A stretch of DNA of 64,000 nt from Halocaridina rubra (GCA_037179515.1 JAXCGZ010005720.1:17501-81500), one strand, 5' to 3'. Positions 33,572 through 52,709 are shown, counted from the stretch's first letter. Program-made: numbers and translations. Notes: generated from the letters alone by a model not told the origin.

Positions 33572-35199
33572 GTTCTAAGCATCGCAGTTTCAACCCAACA
33601 GCGGAAGTAGCAGAAGAGGAGGAGGGGTGGGAACAAGAGGAGGAGGTTATCACAGACACTGGAAGTGCCACAGTTGAAAGGAATTGGGTGAAGGAGGACA
33701 TAAAAAACCCTCCTCTACAACCGTTTGAACATACAGTAATGCCCATTATCAATGACCCATTCTGGTACTTCACAAAGATGTTTGACACGGAACTCCTGGA
33801 CCACCTTGTCTATCAGACGAACCTTTATGCAAGGCAAAGTGACTTCAGGACGACCTTCTCGACAGATCAATCGGAGATGATTGTATTCCTCGGCATCCTC
33901 ATCTACATGGGTGTGGTCCACTTGCCACTGACACGAGGGTGCCACAAGTGGCAGACTTCATGCCCTCAAAGAGATTTCGTCTCATGCAAGCGAGGCTACA
34001 TTTTGCTGACAATCAACTAATTGCTGGTACTCAAGACAGATTCTATAAGATCTGCCCTGTCATTAATGCCATCACCAAGAACTTCCTAACGATTCCGGAA
34101 ACACCTTATCAGAGTATTGATGAGGTTATGGTTGCCTACAAAGGTACTAGGGCTGGTAACTTGAGGCAGTACATAAAAAACAAGCCGGATAAATGGGGCT
34201 ACAAATTCTTCTGCAGGGCCAGCATCGATGGAATTGTACATGACATCCTCATGTATCAGGGCCAGACAACCTTCATCTCCCACCACGTCCAGGTGTCTAA
34301 AGAGGAGGCACTCATGAACATGAGTGCCAAAGTTGTCATCACCCTCGTCAAAACTCTCAAGCACCCAGACAAGACAACTGTGTATGGCGACAACTTCTTT
34401 ACCAGCATTGGTCTTGTGGAACACCTGAGGGACACTTACATGCTGATATGTTGGCACTGCCAGGGAGACCAGGACAGGAAAACCTGGACTAGCTTCGACT
34501 GCTCAGCTGAATAGGAAGAAGACGAAGCGAGGCACTATGGATTACAGAAGCTGTAATGAAGTCCTTGCACTAAAGTGGAAAGACAACAAGGTCGTCAACA
34601 TCCTGTCCAGTGATGCAGGAGTGGAACCCATAACAACTGTCAAGAGGTATGACAAAGAAACCCACGAGAAGGTTGACATCCAGTGTCCAAATGTCATCAA
34701 ACAGTACAACTGTAAGATGGGTGTCATTGACAAGAGTGACATGCTCACTCATTTGTACAAAACTCCACTTCGTTCAAGATGCTGGCCACTGAAGATCTTT
34801 GGGTACTGCTTGGATGTCTGCATTGCTAATGCATGGCTGTTGTACAAGAGAGATGCCATTAAACTTTCAGAGAAAACCATGCCCCTGAAGAATTTTTGTC
34901 TCTCCATCTCCAGGTACTGCAGACTGCAACAGAAATGGGCCTCTTCTGCTCCGGAGGTTTTTGGCAAAGTGATCCTCCCAGTTAGAGGTCAGAGGTCACC
35001 AACAGTACCACAGTCAGTCAAGGGTAATGCCCTCATAAGACGTGTTCCCATTTTCACCCCCATGAGGCAGACATGCAAACAGTGCTCAACAAAGCAGAAT
35101 GTACACAGGTTCAAGTGGATGTGCAATGTTTGTAATGTGACACTGTGTGTCTCCGATTCCAGGAACTGTTTTGCACCATTCCACAATGTTACTCTTTGA
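33572..35199 (+). pseudogene. piggyBac transposase main exon, two frameshifts
   Basis: Entered in phase 1 after CTTTTTCGCAG. The DDE_Tnp_1_7 domain runs from PFWYFTKMFDTELLDHL. The three catalytic Asp are visible: SIDEVMVAYKG, VYGDNFFTS and VIDKSDMLT. The C-terminal Cys/His domain is intact (CKQCSTKQN, CNVCNVTLC, CFAPFH). Lesion 1, near 33925, appears to be a short deletion that removes the usual DYW region and shifts the frame. Lesion 2, near 34444, is a one-base shift just after the second Asp. The last 220 codons are open. A poly(A) signal AATAAA lies at 35260-35265. Unusually well preserved. Confidence 0.9.
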
Positions 35200-35685
35200 T
35201 TTTTTGGATATTTAGAATTTTGTAATTGTATTTTGTATTTTGAATGTTGTGTTTTGTATAATAAAGGTAAACAAAAGAGTTACCTTCTCATTTCCTTATT
35301 TGATTATGCTTTATTATTACCTATATTCAATTTTCAATTGAAAAATAAATGGTATAAATATAAAATAAAGCATGCCAAACATTGCAAATCAAAAACATAT
35401 AAAGAAAATTCAAAAAAGATACTTTAGATTGCTTTAGAAAAGAACTCTAATTTGTTGAAAAAACATTCACTTAACATGCAAAACATCCAAATTGGGATAC
35501 TGCTGTCAAAAGTCGATTTCCCTTGAAAGCAGCAAAAATCCAGTGGAGGATACTTTTTTGGGGGGGTTTAGACCCCCCATTTTGAAAAATGTTCTAAGTA
35601 AAAAGTTCTTAGAAAAAATTCTTCTTCAACATACTAAGAGCGTTTCCCTTTGACATCATTATTTCTTATAGTGCCCGCTAAAGGG
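35200..35685. other. piggyBac 3' UTR and subterminal region
   Basis: AT-rich, with the AATAAA signal about 60 bp after the stop and the right inverted repeat at 35672-35685. No further gene. Confidence 0.7.
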
Positions 35686-35689
35686 TTAA

Positions 35690-36085
35690 AAACTGGAAGA
35701 AGATCGGTATCTGAAATGGGAGATATTCAACATGAATTAGATGGCTAAATATATTCTATAGCATTAATATATATGGATGAGCAGCATTGTTATAGAGTAA
35801 AATTTGTGAATCATGTCATCTAGACCTTTTAGATGACATTACTGTCAAATGATGAAAATATTATTGGATTGTAGAAGAGAACATAAATTTACTCAAAATA
35901 AAATTAAACTTGTACCTGTGTAGAATGAATAAGTGAAGGCTTTATATCATGATGCCCGATAGCATATCCAAGTGTGGAAAACAAATAGAAAACCTTGAGA
36001 AGTGTATTTAGGGATTTCATAAGCCAGAGTAGGGTTGAATTTTAATTTGCACTTAAAATTATATAGTAAATAAAGATTTTTTTGC
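35690..36085 (+). pseudogene. LINE fragment, right of piggyBac
   Basis: Continues the LINE broken at 30766: across the single TTAA the reading goes from KKVMEK into NWKKIGI. Further on broken frames give HLDLLDDITVK, KLVPVW-like and KALYHDA, the linker between endonuclease and RT. Homology fades near 36085, where jockey-like LINE copy 2 begins. Confidence 0.6.
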
Positions 36086-36089
36086 CCTT

Positions 36090-38682
36090 AAAGTCCAGTT
36101 CACATCAATTGACGAGGAGGCTAGCAAAGACTGGTCGCGTCAAATGACGTTTCCACCAGCATGGCACTTCATGCCAAAGTTCTCTACACTGGAGACTTCA
36201 ATGTACACCACAGTGAGCGGCTTCATTCCTCTCGCACAGATGTGGGAGGAAATGAGGCCCTTGCTTTCTCTATTACTCACGATCTGGAGCAAATTATCAA
36301 ACATCCTACTCGTGTTCCTGATTGTCATGAACATGCAGCAAACACTCTTGACCTATTTCTTACTTCTAATCCTTCAAACTAATCTTATTTTGTGCTTTTC
36401 CCTCTTGGTTAAGCTGACCACTCTATGATCTCAATCTCTTCCATTTTCACTCTCCTCCAGCAATCATTCCTACTCAGTGCTACCTTTGGCACTTTGAGAG
36501 TACCCAACATGAAAATTTGCATAATTTCCTCTTTGACTTCCCATGGGATGACTACTGCTTTTGGTCCCACAACCCTGGTCAGGTAGCTCTAAAAGTTGTA
36601 GAGATAATGACCGTGGGAATGGAGGCATACATCCCCTCTTCTACAAAAACTTTCTCTCCCCCTAAACCTTTGTTTGACTGTGTGTACTCCATGGCTATCC
36701 AGGCCAGGAATCGAACACACCGAGCTTACCAAGCCTCTCCTTCCGATTTAACTCGCTCTGCTTTTATTGTAGCTAGGAATCACTGTACTGCTCAGATTCG
36801 AAGGTCTAAGGTTTCCTTTATAAGAGGGAAAGTTGATGACCTTAACTCCTCTCCCACTGACAAATGCTTCTGGTCATTAGCCAAAAACCTCTCCGAAAAC
36901 TTCTGTAACTCAAACTTTCCCCCTCTCATTCATTCTGATGGTTCTATAGCTTGCTCTCCCACTGACAAAGTTACTCTCTTTGGCTCTCATTTTTCTGCCA
37001 CCTCTTCTATAAAAGATTCCAGTGCACCTTTTCCTCAATTTCTACTCCTTTCTAACTCTATGCCCTCCCTTATCCTTACTTCACGCAAAGTTCATAAGGT
37101 TCTTCGCTCGCTAAAGACGAACAATGCATCTGGTCCCAATGGTATCCCTGCAAGGTTCCTTAAGGAGTTTGCGGATGAACTGGCTCCCGAGCTTTGCCAT
37201 CTTTATCGCCTCATTCTGTCAACCAATATCTATACTTCATCTTGGAAGCATGCTGTAGTTCAACCTGTTCCTAAGAAGGGTGACCGCTCTATTAATTCAA
37301 ACTACCGACTTATTGCCCTAACCTCCTCTATTGCTAAAGTTTTCGAAACTTTGCTCAATTCTCACTTCTTGAAACGCCTAGAATCTAACTCACTTATCTT
37401 CGATCACCAGTACGGCTTCCGCAAGGCAAGATCCAACGGTGATCTCCTGTCCTATCTTACTTATGTATGGTCATCTTCTCTAAGGAACTATGGGGAATCC
37501 TTTGTCGTTGCCCTTTGATATCTCTAAGCCTTTTGACAGAGTTTGGCACAAGGCTCTGTTGGCAAAAGTCCCTGCCTATGACTTTACCCCTTCTTTCTGT
37601 TCTCTGATTTCCAGTTTTGTTTCTGACCGTTTTATATCTGTAGTTATTGATGGTGTGACATCTAGCCCTTTCTCTGTTACCAGTGGTGTTCCACAGGGCT
37701 CTGTTCTTTCACCTACTCTTTTCCTTCTCTTCATCAATGATCTTCTACTATCCCCATCTTCCTCTCTTCTTCATGCCTTTGTTGATGATTCTATCCTTCA
37801 CTTTTCTTCTGTCTTTTTTTCACAACCTTAATCTGCTACTCATAATCAATCACGTATTACTCTTTCTTCTACTTTCAACTCCGATTTGCAGAGAGTATCT
37901 AAGTGGGGTACTCAAAGTTTAGTTTAATTCAATGCCTCCAAGACACAGTTTCTGGCTATCTCTTTATCTTCATCTCCTCCTGATAACCCTTTTGTCTTTG
38001 AAGCTTACGAAATTTACCCTCTTAATTCTATCAACTTATTAGGAATCCATATAGCCTCTAACTTGTCTTGGAGGAATTACATAATCCAAATTTCTAAATC
38101 TTCATCCAAAATATTGGGGGTTTTGTTTCGTTTTCGTCACTACTTTTCCTCTTTACAGTTACTTAAAATTTTTTAAGGTCTTATTTGTCCCTGCTTAGGA
38201 TACTGCTCACACATCTGGGGTGCTTCTTATTATACTTATCTCTTTGATAGAGTTGAATCTAAGGCAGTCAGACTCATTAATGATCCTTCTCTTACTTCTA
38301 ATCTGGATTCTCTCACTCTTCACTGTAAGGTATCTTCCCTTTCTCTTTTCTATCGCTACTACTTCCATCGTTGCTCTGATGAGTTGGTAAGTTGCATCTC
38401 TCCCCCACTGCCCAGACCACGTAACACTCGCCAAGTGGCCTCATCTCACAAGTACTGTGCGGAGATTTGTAGGTCACGGATTGGTTGGTGCAACGACTGC
38501 TTCTTCCCATCTACCTCCAGACTCTGGAACTCTCTTCCTCCTTCTGTCTTTCCTAATTCTTATGAACTTTCATCCTTCAAAAAGCAGATCTATCATCATC
38601 TCATGACCTAGTCTTCCATATCTCTGGGTCCTCTGTACTTTGACTGTGTTTTCTGTCTGTCATTTTCCTTTGTGTGATATTA
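36090..38682 (+). pseudogene. Jockey-like LINE copy 2, endonuclease end to C terminus
   Basis: The order is endonuclease GDFNVHHSERLHSS, HPTRVPDCHEHAANTLDLFL, ADHSMISISS; then the long linker (FIRGKVDDLNSSPTDKCFWS) and RT (NYRLIALTSSIAKVFETLL, YGFRKARSNGDLLSY; then in a new frame DISKPFDRVWHKALL, SGVPQGSVLSPTLFLLFIND and AFVDDSILHF). The FADD box is FVDD and several frameshifts and stops occur. The C terminus has SRLWNSLPPSVFPNSYELSS to a stop at 38611. The 3' UTR is interrupted at 38682 by a TA-flanked transposon and resumes at 40062. Confidence 0.88.
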
Positions 38683-40061
38683 CACCTTGTTCGTTTTTTC
38701 TGCGTTTTTTTTTAACCACAAAGTAGCAATAACGCCCCTAAAAAATAATAGTAAAAAAATACGAAATTCACGAATAACACCCATGCAAAAAAAAAAAAAA
38801 ATCATTTTAGTAAAAAATCGACAGCCTTGGAGACACTTTTCCCTCATGCTCATCCTCTTCTACCGCTTAATGCGATCGGATATTATGAAGATAATGGAAA
38901 AAAAGCATTAACAAACAGCAAACAATATAATATCGTAAGGGAAATAGCATGCGAAAGTGCATCAGCTGATATGGAGGCGGCAAAACATTTGCAGATAGAG
39001 GTTCGTTCTCCCGCATCCTCCTCCTCTTCTATCTCTTAACGCGATCAGATATTATGAAGAGAATCGAAAAAGAGCAGTAAGAACAAACAGCAAACTAACT
39101 TGCGATATAATATTGTCAGGGAAATAGCGTGCGAGGGTGCATCAGCTGATACGGAGGCGGAAAACGTTTGCAGATAGAGGTTCTTTCTCCCTCATCCTCC
39201 TCCTCTTCTACCGCTTAATGTGATCGGATATTATTAAGAGAATTGAAAAAAAGCATTAAGAACAAACAGAAAAGAAACTTGCGATATAATATTGTCAGGG
39301 AAATCGTGTGTGAGGGTGCATCAGCTGATACGGAGGCGGCAAAACTTTTGCAAATAGAGGTTCGTTCTCCCGCATCCTCCTCCTCTTCTACTGCTTAATG
39401 CGATCGGATATTATTGAAGAGAGTGGAATAAAAGCATTAAGAACAAACAGCAAACAAACTTGCAATACAATATTGTCAGGGAAACAGCGTGCGAGGGTGT
39501 ATCAGCTGATATGGAAGTGGAAAAACGTTTGCAGATAGAGGTTCGTTCTCCCGCATCCTCCTCCTCTTCTACCTCTTAATGCGATCGAATATTATAAAGA
39601 AAATGGAAAAAAAGCATTAAGAACAAACAGCAAACAAACTTTCGATATAATATCGTCAGGGAAATAGCATGCGAGGGTGCACCAACTGATACGGAGGCAG
39701 CAAAATGTTTGCTTCTTCGTGCTTACCGCCACCATGCACGTTCCAGTGTATGCCTGTTGCCCACCGCATAATAGAGTGCATTAATTTGTTTACTGTACAG
39801 TAAATATTTATATCTTTTATATTCTACACTATTTGCATGTTAATATGAATAACTACAGGTCTTTCTGCTTTGTTATGTACTTATGAAATATGTTTTACTT
39901 ATCTTATATCTTTGGTATAGTGTGTCTATGTACGTTTGTGAAGCATTTCTGTGCCCATTATCATTGTTTCTTATGGAAAATGACTCAGTACATTACGTGA
40001 AAATTACAATACGCGGCACTTCTGAGAGCCTATCTTCACGTTATTCTAAGAACTAGGTGTG
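38683..40061 (+). mobile_element. TA-flanked transposon carrying five 180-bp repeats, copy 1
   Basis: Begins CACCTTGTTCG after TA (38681-38682) and ends CTAGGTG at about 40059-40061; the end words CACCTTGTTCG and CACCTAG are inverted. Inside are about 140 bp of AT-rich DNA, five units of the 180-bp repeat (markers at 38961, 39141, 39320, 39501, 39681), and 340 bp of unique sequence. It sits in the 3' UTR of LINE copy 2, which continues right after it. No ORF of its own, so it is non-autonomous. Confidence 0.75.
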
Positions 40062-40180
40062 CCTCATCTCAGCCATGTCCTTAACCTTTTTCTTTTCCTT
40101 CTTGCTATTATCTCGTGCCTGGGCCTTTATTGATGAGGGTAGTTTTTGCCTGTCTTGGTGTCATTCATTAAAAAGAAAAC
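40062..40180 (+). repeat. Remainder of LINE copy 2 3' UTR
   Basis: CCTCATCTCAGCCATGTC, then TCTCGTGCCTGGGCCTTTATTG and TCTTGGTGTCATTCATTAAAAA correspond to the LINE copy 3 3' UTR at 43730-43845. This is the continuation of 38682 after the inserted transposon. Confidence 0.75.
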
Positions 40181-40473
40181 CAGCTTAACCACAAACCATA
40201 CACTTGGATAGGCCTAAAGAGAAAGATAGAGATTATTTACTAACGAGTGAAAATATGTGAAATATTGTCATTCATTGAACATTTAGAAATAAGTAACTGA
40301 ATGAAAAGAATAAAGGAAAATCTAATTATTGATTTATTTGTAAAATATATAACAATCAATAATATCACAATATCTTATCCATTATAATTTGGGAGAGTAA
40401 ATAATACAAATAAAATATAACATTATTTTTATATAAGTATATAAAAGCAATAATGTGCGTCTTTAGTAACTAA

Positions 40474-40479
<6 letters not shown>
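40181..40479. other. AT-rich spacer, nothing coding
   Basis: Weakly similar to 45890-46100 (TTATTTGTAAAATA, ATCACAATAT). No gene recognised. It separates the two inverted tandem-repeat transposons. Confidence 0.4.

Positions 40480-40569
<90 letters not shown>
40480..40569. repeat. (TA)n microsatellite
   Basis: 90 bp of pure TA where the inner end word of the next transposon would be expected. Confidence 0.95.
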
Positions 40570-46305
<5,736 letters not shown>

Positions 46306-46308
46306 GAG

Positions 46309-46386
<78 letters not shown>
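46306..46386. repeat. (CT)n microsatellite
   Basis: Two CT blocks separated by an AG slip, about 80 bp. Confidence 0.95.
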
Positions 46387-46387
<1 letters not shown>

Positions 46388-46494
46388 ACTTTAAAGGCAT
46401 ATAAAATAGCCTGGCTGTGGGTGACTTTTTCTTGTAGGATGCCCTGCTTTTAAGGGTTTAGAAATAAGAAATTAGAAGAAAACCTTAATGGATG

Positions 46495-46690
46495 TGGTCT
46501 CCGTGGCAAGGTGATAGTGCTTGTGACTTTGAGTTATCTGGTTGAAGGTTTGAGGCCCACCACAATCTGAGGTTAGAAACTGCATTTACTCAGGGTAACG
46601 ATAACACCTGCCAAAACCAAAGTTCTTCATACGAAGGGGCTGTCCTTGCCCTTAGAAGAAAAGAGAGGCCATGGCATAAAACAGATCACA
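46495..46690 (+). repeat. tRNA-derived SINE
   Basis: Box-A-like CGTGGCAAGGTGATAG at about 46502 and box-B-like GGTTTGAGGCCC at about 46547, spaced as in a tRNA promoter, followed by a unique body. Similar in design to the SINE at 8355 but not clearly the same family. Confidence 0.6.
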
Positions 46691-46737
46691 ATCAAAAAGT
46701 TTATGAGAAAAAATGAAATTTTTTGGAAAGAAGTAGA

Positions 46738-46855
46738 CAAATACAAGGGGTCCCCAATTTAAGTCATTCTGAGTTACGTCATTCCGCTGTTACGTAGGAG
46801 GCCAATAAATAATCAATAATTTATTAATAATTAAATTTTCAACCTACCTGCCTGG
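46738..46855. other. Possible DNA-transposon end
   Basis: CAAGGGGTCCCCAATTTAAG followed by CATTCTGAGTTACG resembles the 'coloured-in' ends of Tigger relatives (alternating unmet strand words such as TTACG). No partner end was found. Confidence 0.3.
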
Positions 46856-48999
46856 TGTGGTGTTGGGGGAATGGAGAGTTGTTAAGAATCTGTTTTACTA
46901 AAGGGACTCAAAGTACTGAGCTCGGCTAAGAGCTCACAAACAGACAGGACAGATATTTGTACTTGAACACCCCACCCGTATACCACTACTCGGTTAAATG
47001 AAACTCAGAATTCAACTTTCTTTTAATTTTGGAAATGCAATGACATTAAAAGAATTGAATTAATTTGTTTAAATTAAATTTTATGAAATGCTGCCTCGAA
47101 TCCCGGAGGTGGTGAGCACGATTTCGTTTCCCGGCACCACAGATGTATGCAAAGACTTTGGCCTCAACTCGACGATTACCTCTGTCACAAAGGCAGAGTA
47201 GAATAGAGGCCACTGCAATTGCAGAAACAGAAACGACACACTGCTAATAATGGGAAACTGAAAGCATGAGCGCACATGTAATGAGTTTCCAATATTATTC
47301 TACAGGATGAAAATATATTGGTTAGTCACAGCTAACCAGAAATATTTATGCTACCATAATAGCATACAAAACCATTAATTCTTTGCTGGTATTAAAGGAA
47401 AACAATTTATTCACAATAAATGAAGAATAAGCAAGACAAATACAGTACTGTATGTATTCCTTAAATTGTGGGCAACCACAAAAGTTGCAATGCTTATTAC
47501 TGATTTGCAATTAATATGGTAAAACACTCTATTTACGATAAAGGAAGAGTCTACGAGATAAATACAGTATTCATTCACTTTTTGTTATCAAGAACTGTTT
47601 GCAATGAAAAGGGGGGAGGGGGCAAAACTACCTTTTGAAGTATTTGCAACTTATAACTCAAAACACTTTATCCCCAACATATGAAGAATCAGCAAGATAT
47701 ATACAGTATGCATTCATTAAATTGTGGTTAACAGGAAATATTTGCAAAGCCAACAGGGTAAAATTACCTTTTAATTATATGCAGTTTATAGCATAAAACA
47801 CTTTAGTTAAATGATTAATTATTTGCAATTTATATAGCAAATAGCTTTATTCACGAGTTTTTGACGTAAAACACTTTATTTACGGTGATAGAAAGGGGTG
47901 AAATGAAATTAGAATTTGTTAGGAGAAGGGATAGATTTTTACGGGCTCACAACCAATCTTCAGAGAATGAGATTTTCGTTTATCACATTCAGTAAAAGAA
48001 ACTTCTTAGCATTGTATATCAGCTGGAATTTCCAGGTTAAGGAATTAACTTTGGCAAGTGAGATTCCAGTTAGGTAATCTACAAAATTGCGTTTGTATGG
48101 GAATGGAATCTGAGAAAAAAATTCGTAGGATTTAGCCAGTAACGAATGTAACTAATTCTCAAAAAAACAATTTGCTTGACCCACGAGTTTTACCATACAC
48201 TATCCCTCACCTTGTTTGTGCCAGATGAATTCCTGTGAAGATGCCATGTAAATAAGGTTTGAAATAAACTTGACTGCTGAGGCGAGATGCTGCCTCTGGG
48301 ATGTTTGGCCGCCAAATGAGGACGCTTCAATGTCCCTCCTGGTGACGTCATCTGCAGGATATATTTCTAGAGCAGTAACTGGCTCTTATTTTATACAGGG
48401 CTACTTTAGTGGTGGTCCCTGGCAGGCAATTATAGCAGAGATGCAAGGGAGAGACAGTATTTTAGGTGCAACAAGTGGAAGCAAATAAAATAAAATGAGA
48501 ATAATAATGGTAAGTTAGGTTACTGGTAAAAAATCTCTAGAACGTTCTTTGCGTCGTAGGAGAGGGAATTTAAGTACTCAAATAATAAAGAAGCTACTGA
48601 AATATATCTAGATAGGCTAATGACATAAGAGCAAGGTCAAATTTATAACAAAATTATCAGCAAGAACAATTTCTATAATAATTTATTAGCAAGAGCTATT
48701 TTATCATAAGAAAATTAAAAAAAAAACGTATCTGATATGCTCACTGATAGGCTCACTGAAAAGATGGAACGGTAGGAGCAGCCTTTATATCGGGACTATG
48801 CTTCTACTCGTACAAGAATAGTAAATAAGGTATATTTAAAATTAGTTATAAGCTAAGATATAAATTACAAATAATCATAATCTGCTGAAGTCAAGAAGTG
48901 GGAATAATTTATAGTTAGAAAAATGACAGTTAAGTTACTAAATTAACTAATAAGGCATCTAACAGCCTCTGGTGACTTTGAGCAAAACACTCTGTCACA
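46856..48999 (-). repeat. 3' LTR of gypsy copy 1 (about 2.1 kb)
   Basis: Starts TGTGACAGAGTGTTTTG on the minus strand and ends ...CCACA at 46856. Its first third matches 52710-53431 and its last 900 bp match 61483-62390, so the two partial matches define one long LTR. Confidence 0.7.
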
Positions 49000-49636
49000 A
49001 AGGCCCTTTCTAGAGAATATTGATTTAGCAAAATTCTACTACAGAAGGCGAAAAAAGAACAGAGGAAGTTATGGTGACTTCAGTGTAATTATGAGGGATG
49101 AGATATCCTTCTCATGGAAAAGAACAAATGAACAATAAGAATAGGATCCACCACTGGAACATATCATACTATTAGGAAAAGTGAACAAGTCTTATAACAA
49201 AACATTAAATTACATGCAAAACATAAAAGAAATGTGATCAAATTCAAATTTCAAGAAAATTAAAATCACAATTAGATACCAGTGAATATCAATATTTAAG
49301 TTTAAGAATGCCTCATATGCAATAAGGCAATAAAATAATATAAAAAAAAAATACAGTATATGCAAATGGAAAATTTGAACCAAGTCGTCATTAACATTGG
49401 CGACTGGATTTAAAACAGTTTCAGCTATTCAAAACTAAATTAAAATGTTTCCGCCATGTTCTGGCTTTCAGAGTCCCACAAAGGGAAATATAAAACTACG
49501 ATCAAAGAAATATTCTTCATCGGTTTCGTCTTCCATTAGGAATAACGTTTGTACGCTAAAATAAACAAGTACAGTACAGTATTAAAGACTTAAAAGATAA
49601 AGATAAAAAATAAACAACACATCTGAGAAGTAATCT

Positions 49637-52600
49637 TTACCGACTAGTCAAATTTAGGCTAACAGCACCAGCTTCCTCATTTGAGGGTAACGACCGTCGA
49701 CTTAGTAGATCAGCAAGGTCATTGTCCTTGCCATGAACATGTTGGGCAGTGAATTTGAAAAGATTCAGGTAAAGTGCCCACCTTTTCAGGAAAGGATTTA
49801 GCTTGTCTGCAGTCTGTAAATATAGGAGAGGACGGTGGTCGGTTCTCAGTGTAAAATGTTGGCCATACATATGGACTTCAAATTTCTTTATGGCCCAATA
49901 TGCAGCTAGAGCTTCCTTCTCCATGGTGGAGTAATTTCGCCATGCAGAGCAAAGCCTGTGGCTTGCATATCGCACTGGAGCTACTTCTGCTGAGTTGTCC
50001 GATCGGGCTTGCAAGAGCACAGCACCCAGGCCTTTGTTTGAGGCGTTGGTCTGCAAGATAAATGGAAAATCAGGGCTTACCAGTTGTAATACTGGCTCAC
50101 CCGCCAATGCTTCTCGGAGCTTGAAAAATGCTCTCTCCGCTTAATCTGTCCATTGGACAGGGGAGGTTTTACCTTGCTTTGAGGAGGTCATTTGCTGCAA
50201 AGGGGCAGCGGTAGTATTAAAGTGTGGAGTGAACTGTTGGTAGTAGCCGACACTACCCAGGAATGATCTCAGTTGAGTGACAGTAGCAGGTTTCTCCATA
50301 TCCTTAATAGCTTGTACCCTGTCATGTAAAGGGGACATAACTCCTTCTCCAACAACTCGGCCGAGATACTGCAATTCTGTGAAACTAATCTCACATTTGG
50401 AAGGCTTTAAATGAAGTTCATGCTGGTTCAGACGAGTGAGAACTCTGCGGAGAGTCTCGAGGTGCGATGACCAATCTTGAGAATGCACCAGGATGTCGTC
50501 TATAAAGCATGAAACATTGTCAAGATCCTGTGGTACTATCCTCATGAGTCTGTTGAAGCAGCCAGGGGCATTAACCATACCAAAAGGCATGACCCTGAAC
50601 TGGTATAGACCATATCTTGTGGAAAAGGCTGTAAGAGGCTTGGTAGTCTCGCTCAGCGGAACTTGCGAAAATCCACTGGCCAGATCCAACTTGGACAGGT
50701 AACAGGCTCGGGAGAGCAACGAGAAAATATGCTCGGCGTCAGCAATGGGCTCTCCATCAAAGATGGTACGGAAATTAAGCTTACAATAGTCAATGCAGAA
50801 CCTGTGACTGCCATCTCGCTTACGCACTGCCATTAATGGCGAACACCAAGGCGAAATGCTCTTTTCAACTATTCCGAGGTGGACCCAAGTGTCAAGATCT
50901 TCCTTCAGCCGTACGGACAGCTGGTGGGGAAGACCATAGGAATGCCGAAATGGCTCTGGGTCAGTCAATCTGACATGATGCTCAAGGGTAGTGGTAGTGC
51001 CTGGGAGGCCGTTGAAGACATTCTCATAGTCCTCTAATAGCTTGTTCAGCTGTTCCCGTTGACTCGGTTGCAGTCTGGAGTTATTATTACAATTACTCAC
51101 ACTTTCCTTTCGGTGTGTGGGAATGGCAGGATCCTTACCAACATCAAAAGCTATGCTTATATCTTTAATTGCAAGGGTGGTGGCTGCAGCCAGAGGGACT
51201 TCATCCGAAAAACTCCACTCCCGTAAGTCTGTCTCTACTGCAAGGGTGGAGTATTCCAATATAGGAAGTAAGGGGTGGCTATAATGGAGCACCTGTGTTG
51301 CTGCAGCCTTGGAGGTTCTGTTGATGCTGAGGGCATCTATAGGGGTTGCTGAGAGTGCCAGCGCACGATCCCTGTGGGCCTCCGAGTCCTCACAATATAG
51401 CTTCAGCTGGTTAATGTGGTATTTCCTGTTATTGCCATCAACATTTAGCACATAATTGTCAGGGTTCACCCGGTGTACCACAGTGTACGGTCCTTTCCTG
51501 TGTAGCATTAGCTTGCGGGTATCTGTTGGAAGAAGTAACAGAGCTCGATCTCCGGGTGTCAGGGCATGACGCTGGGCACGCTTGTCAAAGAGGAGCTTGG
51601 CAGTCTGCTGGTGACCCTTAATGGCTAATTGCGCAGTTTTCCAAGCCTTTTTGAGATGGGACAAAAACTTCAAAATATACTCATGGATGTCCCTATCATC
51701 CTCTTCGATGGTAGGTGAATCCCAACATTCTGCCAAGAAGTCCACTGGGCCTCTGACCTTATGACCATAAATCAGCTCGAAAGGTGAGTATCCAGTAGTG
51801 TCATGGGGCATGTCTCTGAAGGAGAAAAGTGCAGCAATGACATACTTGTTCCACTGCCTAGGTATATCTATCACTAGCTTGCGCAAACATCGCTTCAATG
51901 TCCCGTTATAGCGTTCGCATGCTCCATTTGATTGGGCATGATAGACGCTCGTACGAATGTGCTTCATTTCTAAAAGGTTACAGAAAGCCTCAAAGTGCCT
52001 ACTTGTAAACTGACTTCCATTGTCAGAAGTGACCTGCTCAGGAAAGCCAACCCTGGAGCAGATTTCAAATAGGGCATGAGCGACTGCTTCAGTCATGATA
52101 GAAGACATTGCATATGGGTACCTTGTTGCCAGGTCGATGTATGCCAGGAGGAACTGTTTCCCAGTGGACGAAGCTGGATTAATAGGACCTAATATGTCAA
52201 TATCGACCTTGGAATATGGCTCCATTGAGAGCTTAGTTATCCCCATGGGAACTTTCGGTACCGGTGCCGTAGAGGCGGATTGACAGACAGGACAGGAGCC
52301 CACATATCTGTCTACCTCAGCGTACATGTTTGGCCATGCAAAAGCCTTCTGAAGGACATGCTGAGTTTTTGCTTTGCCTCTGTGTCCACTCAGAGGTAAA
52401 TGGTGTGCCACATACATAGCCTGGTGGCGCAATGAAGCGGGCACCACCAATTGTTTAAAGGTGTGGCCATCTTTAGTCACATGCTTACGAAGTACTCCAT
52501 CTTCATGGGCGTAAGTGATCTGGGCTCCTCCTCTCACCGTGAAGGTCTTTTCCTCGGTGGCCTGCTGCATCCAGCATTTGAGGCTGGGGCAATCTTGCTG

Positions 52601-52709
52601 CAATTTGGCAAAGTCTGGACAAGACTTCAATGGCTCTAGAGGTGCATCATCTGGTAAAGGAGGGGGAAACTCTCCGTGTTCCACATTACGTGTACTAACT
52701 GCGGCAGAC
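49637..52709 (-). pseudogene. pol: integrase, then RT, then RNase H
   Basis: One frame of about 1,020 codons broken only by TAA at 50141-50143. Integrase: His/Cys zinc part (HHLPLSGHRG, CPVCQ), core acidic residues in KVDIDILGP, TSDNGSQFTS and SNGACERYNG, and a C-terminal segment KGPYTVVHRVNPDNYVLNVD. Protease is absent. RT: KLDLASGFSQVPL, MPFGMVNAPGCFNRLM and the catalytic CFIDDILVHS. RNase H: LQTNASNKGLGAVL (Asn where the first catalytic Asp belongs), MEKEALAAYWAI, RTDHRPLLYL and GKDNDLADLLSR. Integrase before RT is the Ty1/copia order, yet the enzymes are Ty3/gypsy-like, as in the Gmr1 group. Confidence 0.9.

Noticed and set aside
48270..48488. 72-codon + strand ORF in the gypsy LTR
   Set aside because: It lies on the strand opposite to the element and stops at different places in the two LTR segments. 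No support beyond length.
48278..48999. 722-bp repeat taken as a complete LTR of gypsy copy 1
   Set aside because: It lacks a primer site at the inner joint and a target duplication. The adjoining 46856-48277 matches the LTR of copy 2, so 48278 is better read as a deletion breakpoint inside a longer LTR.
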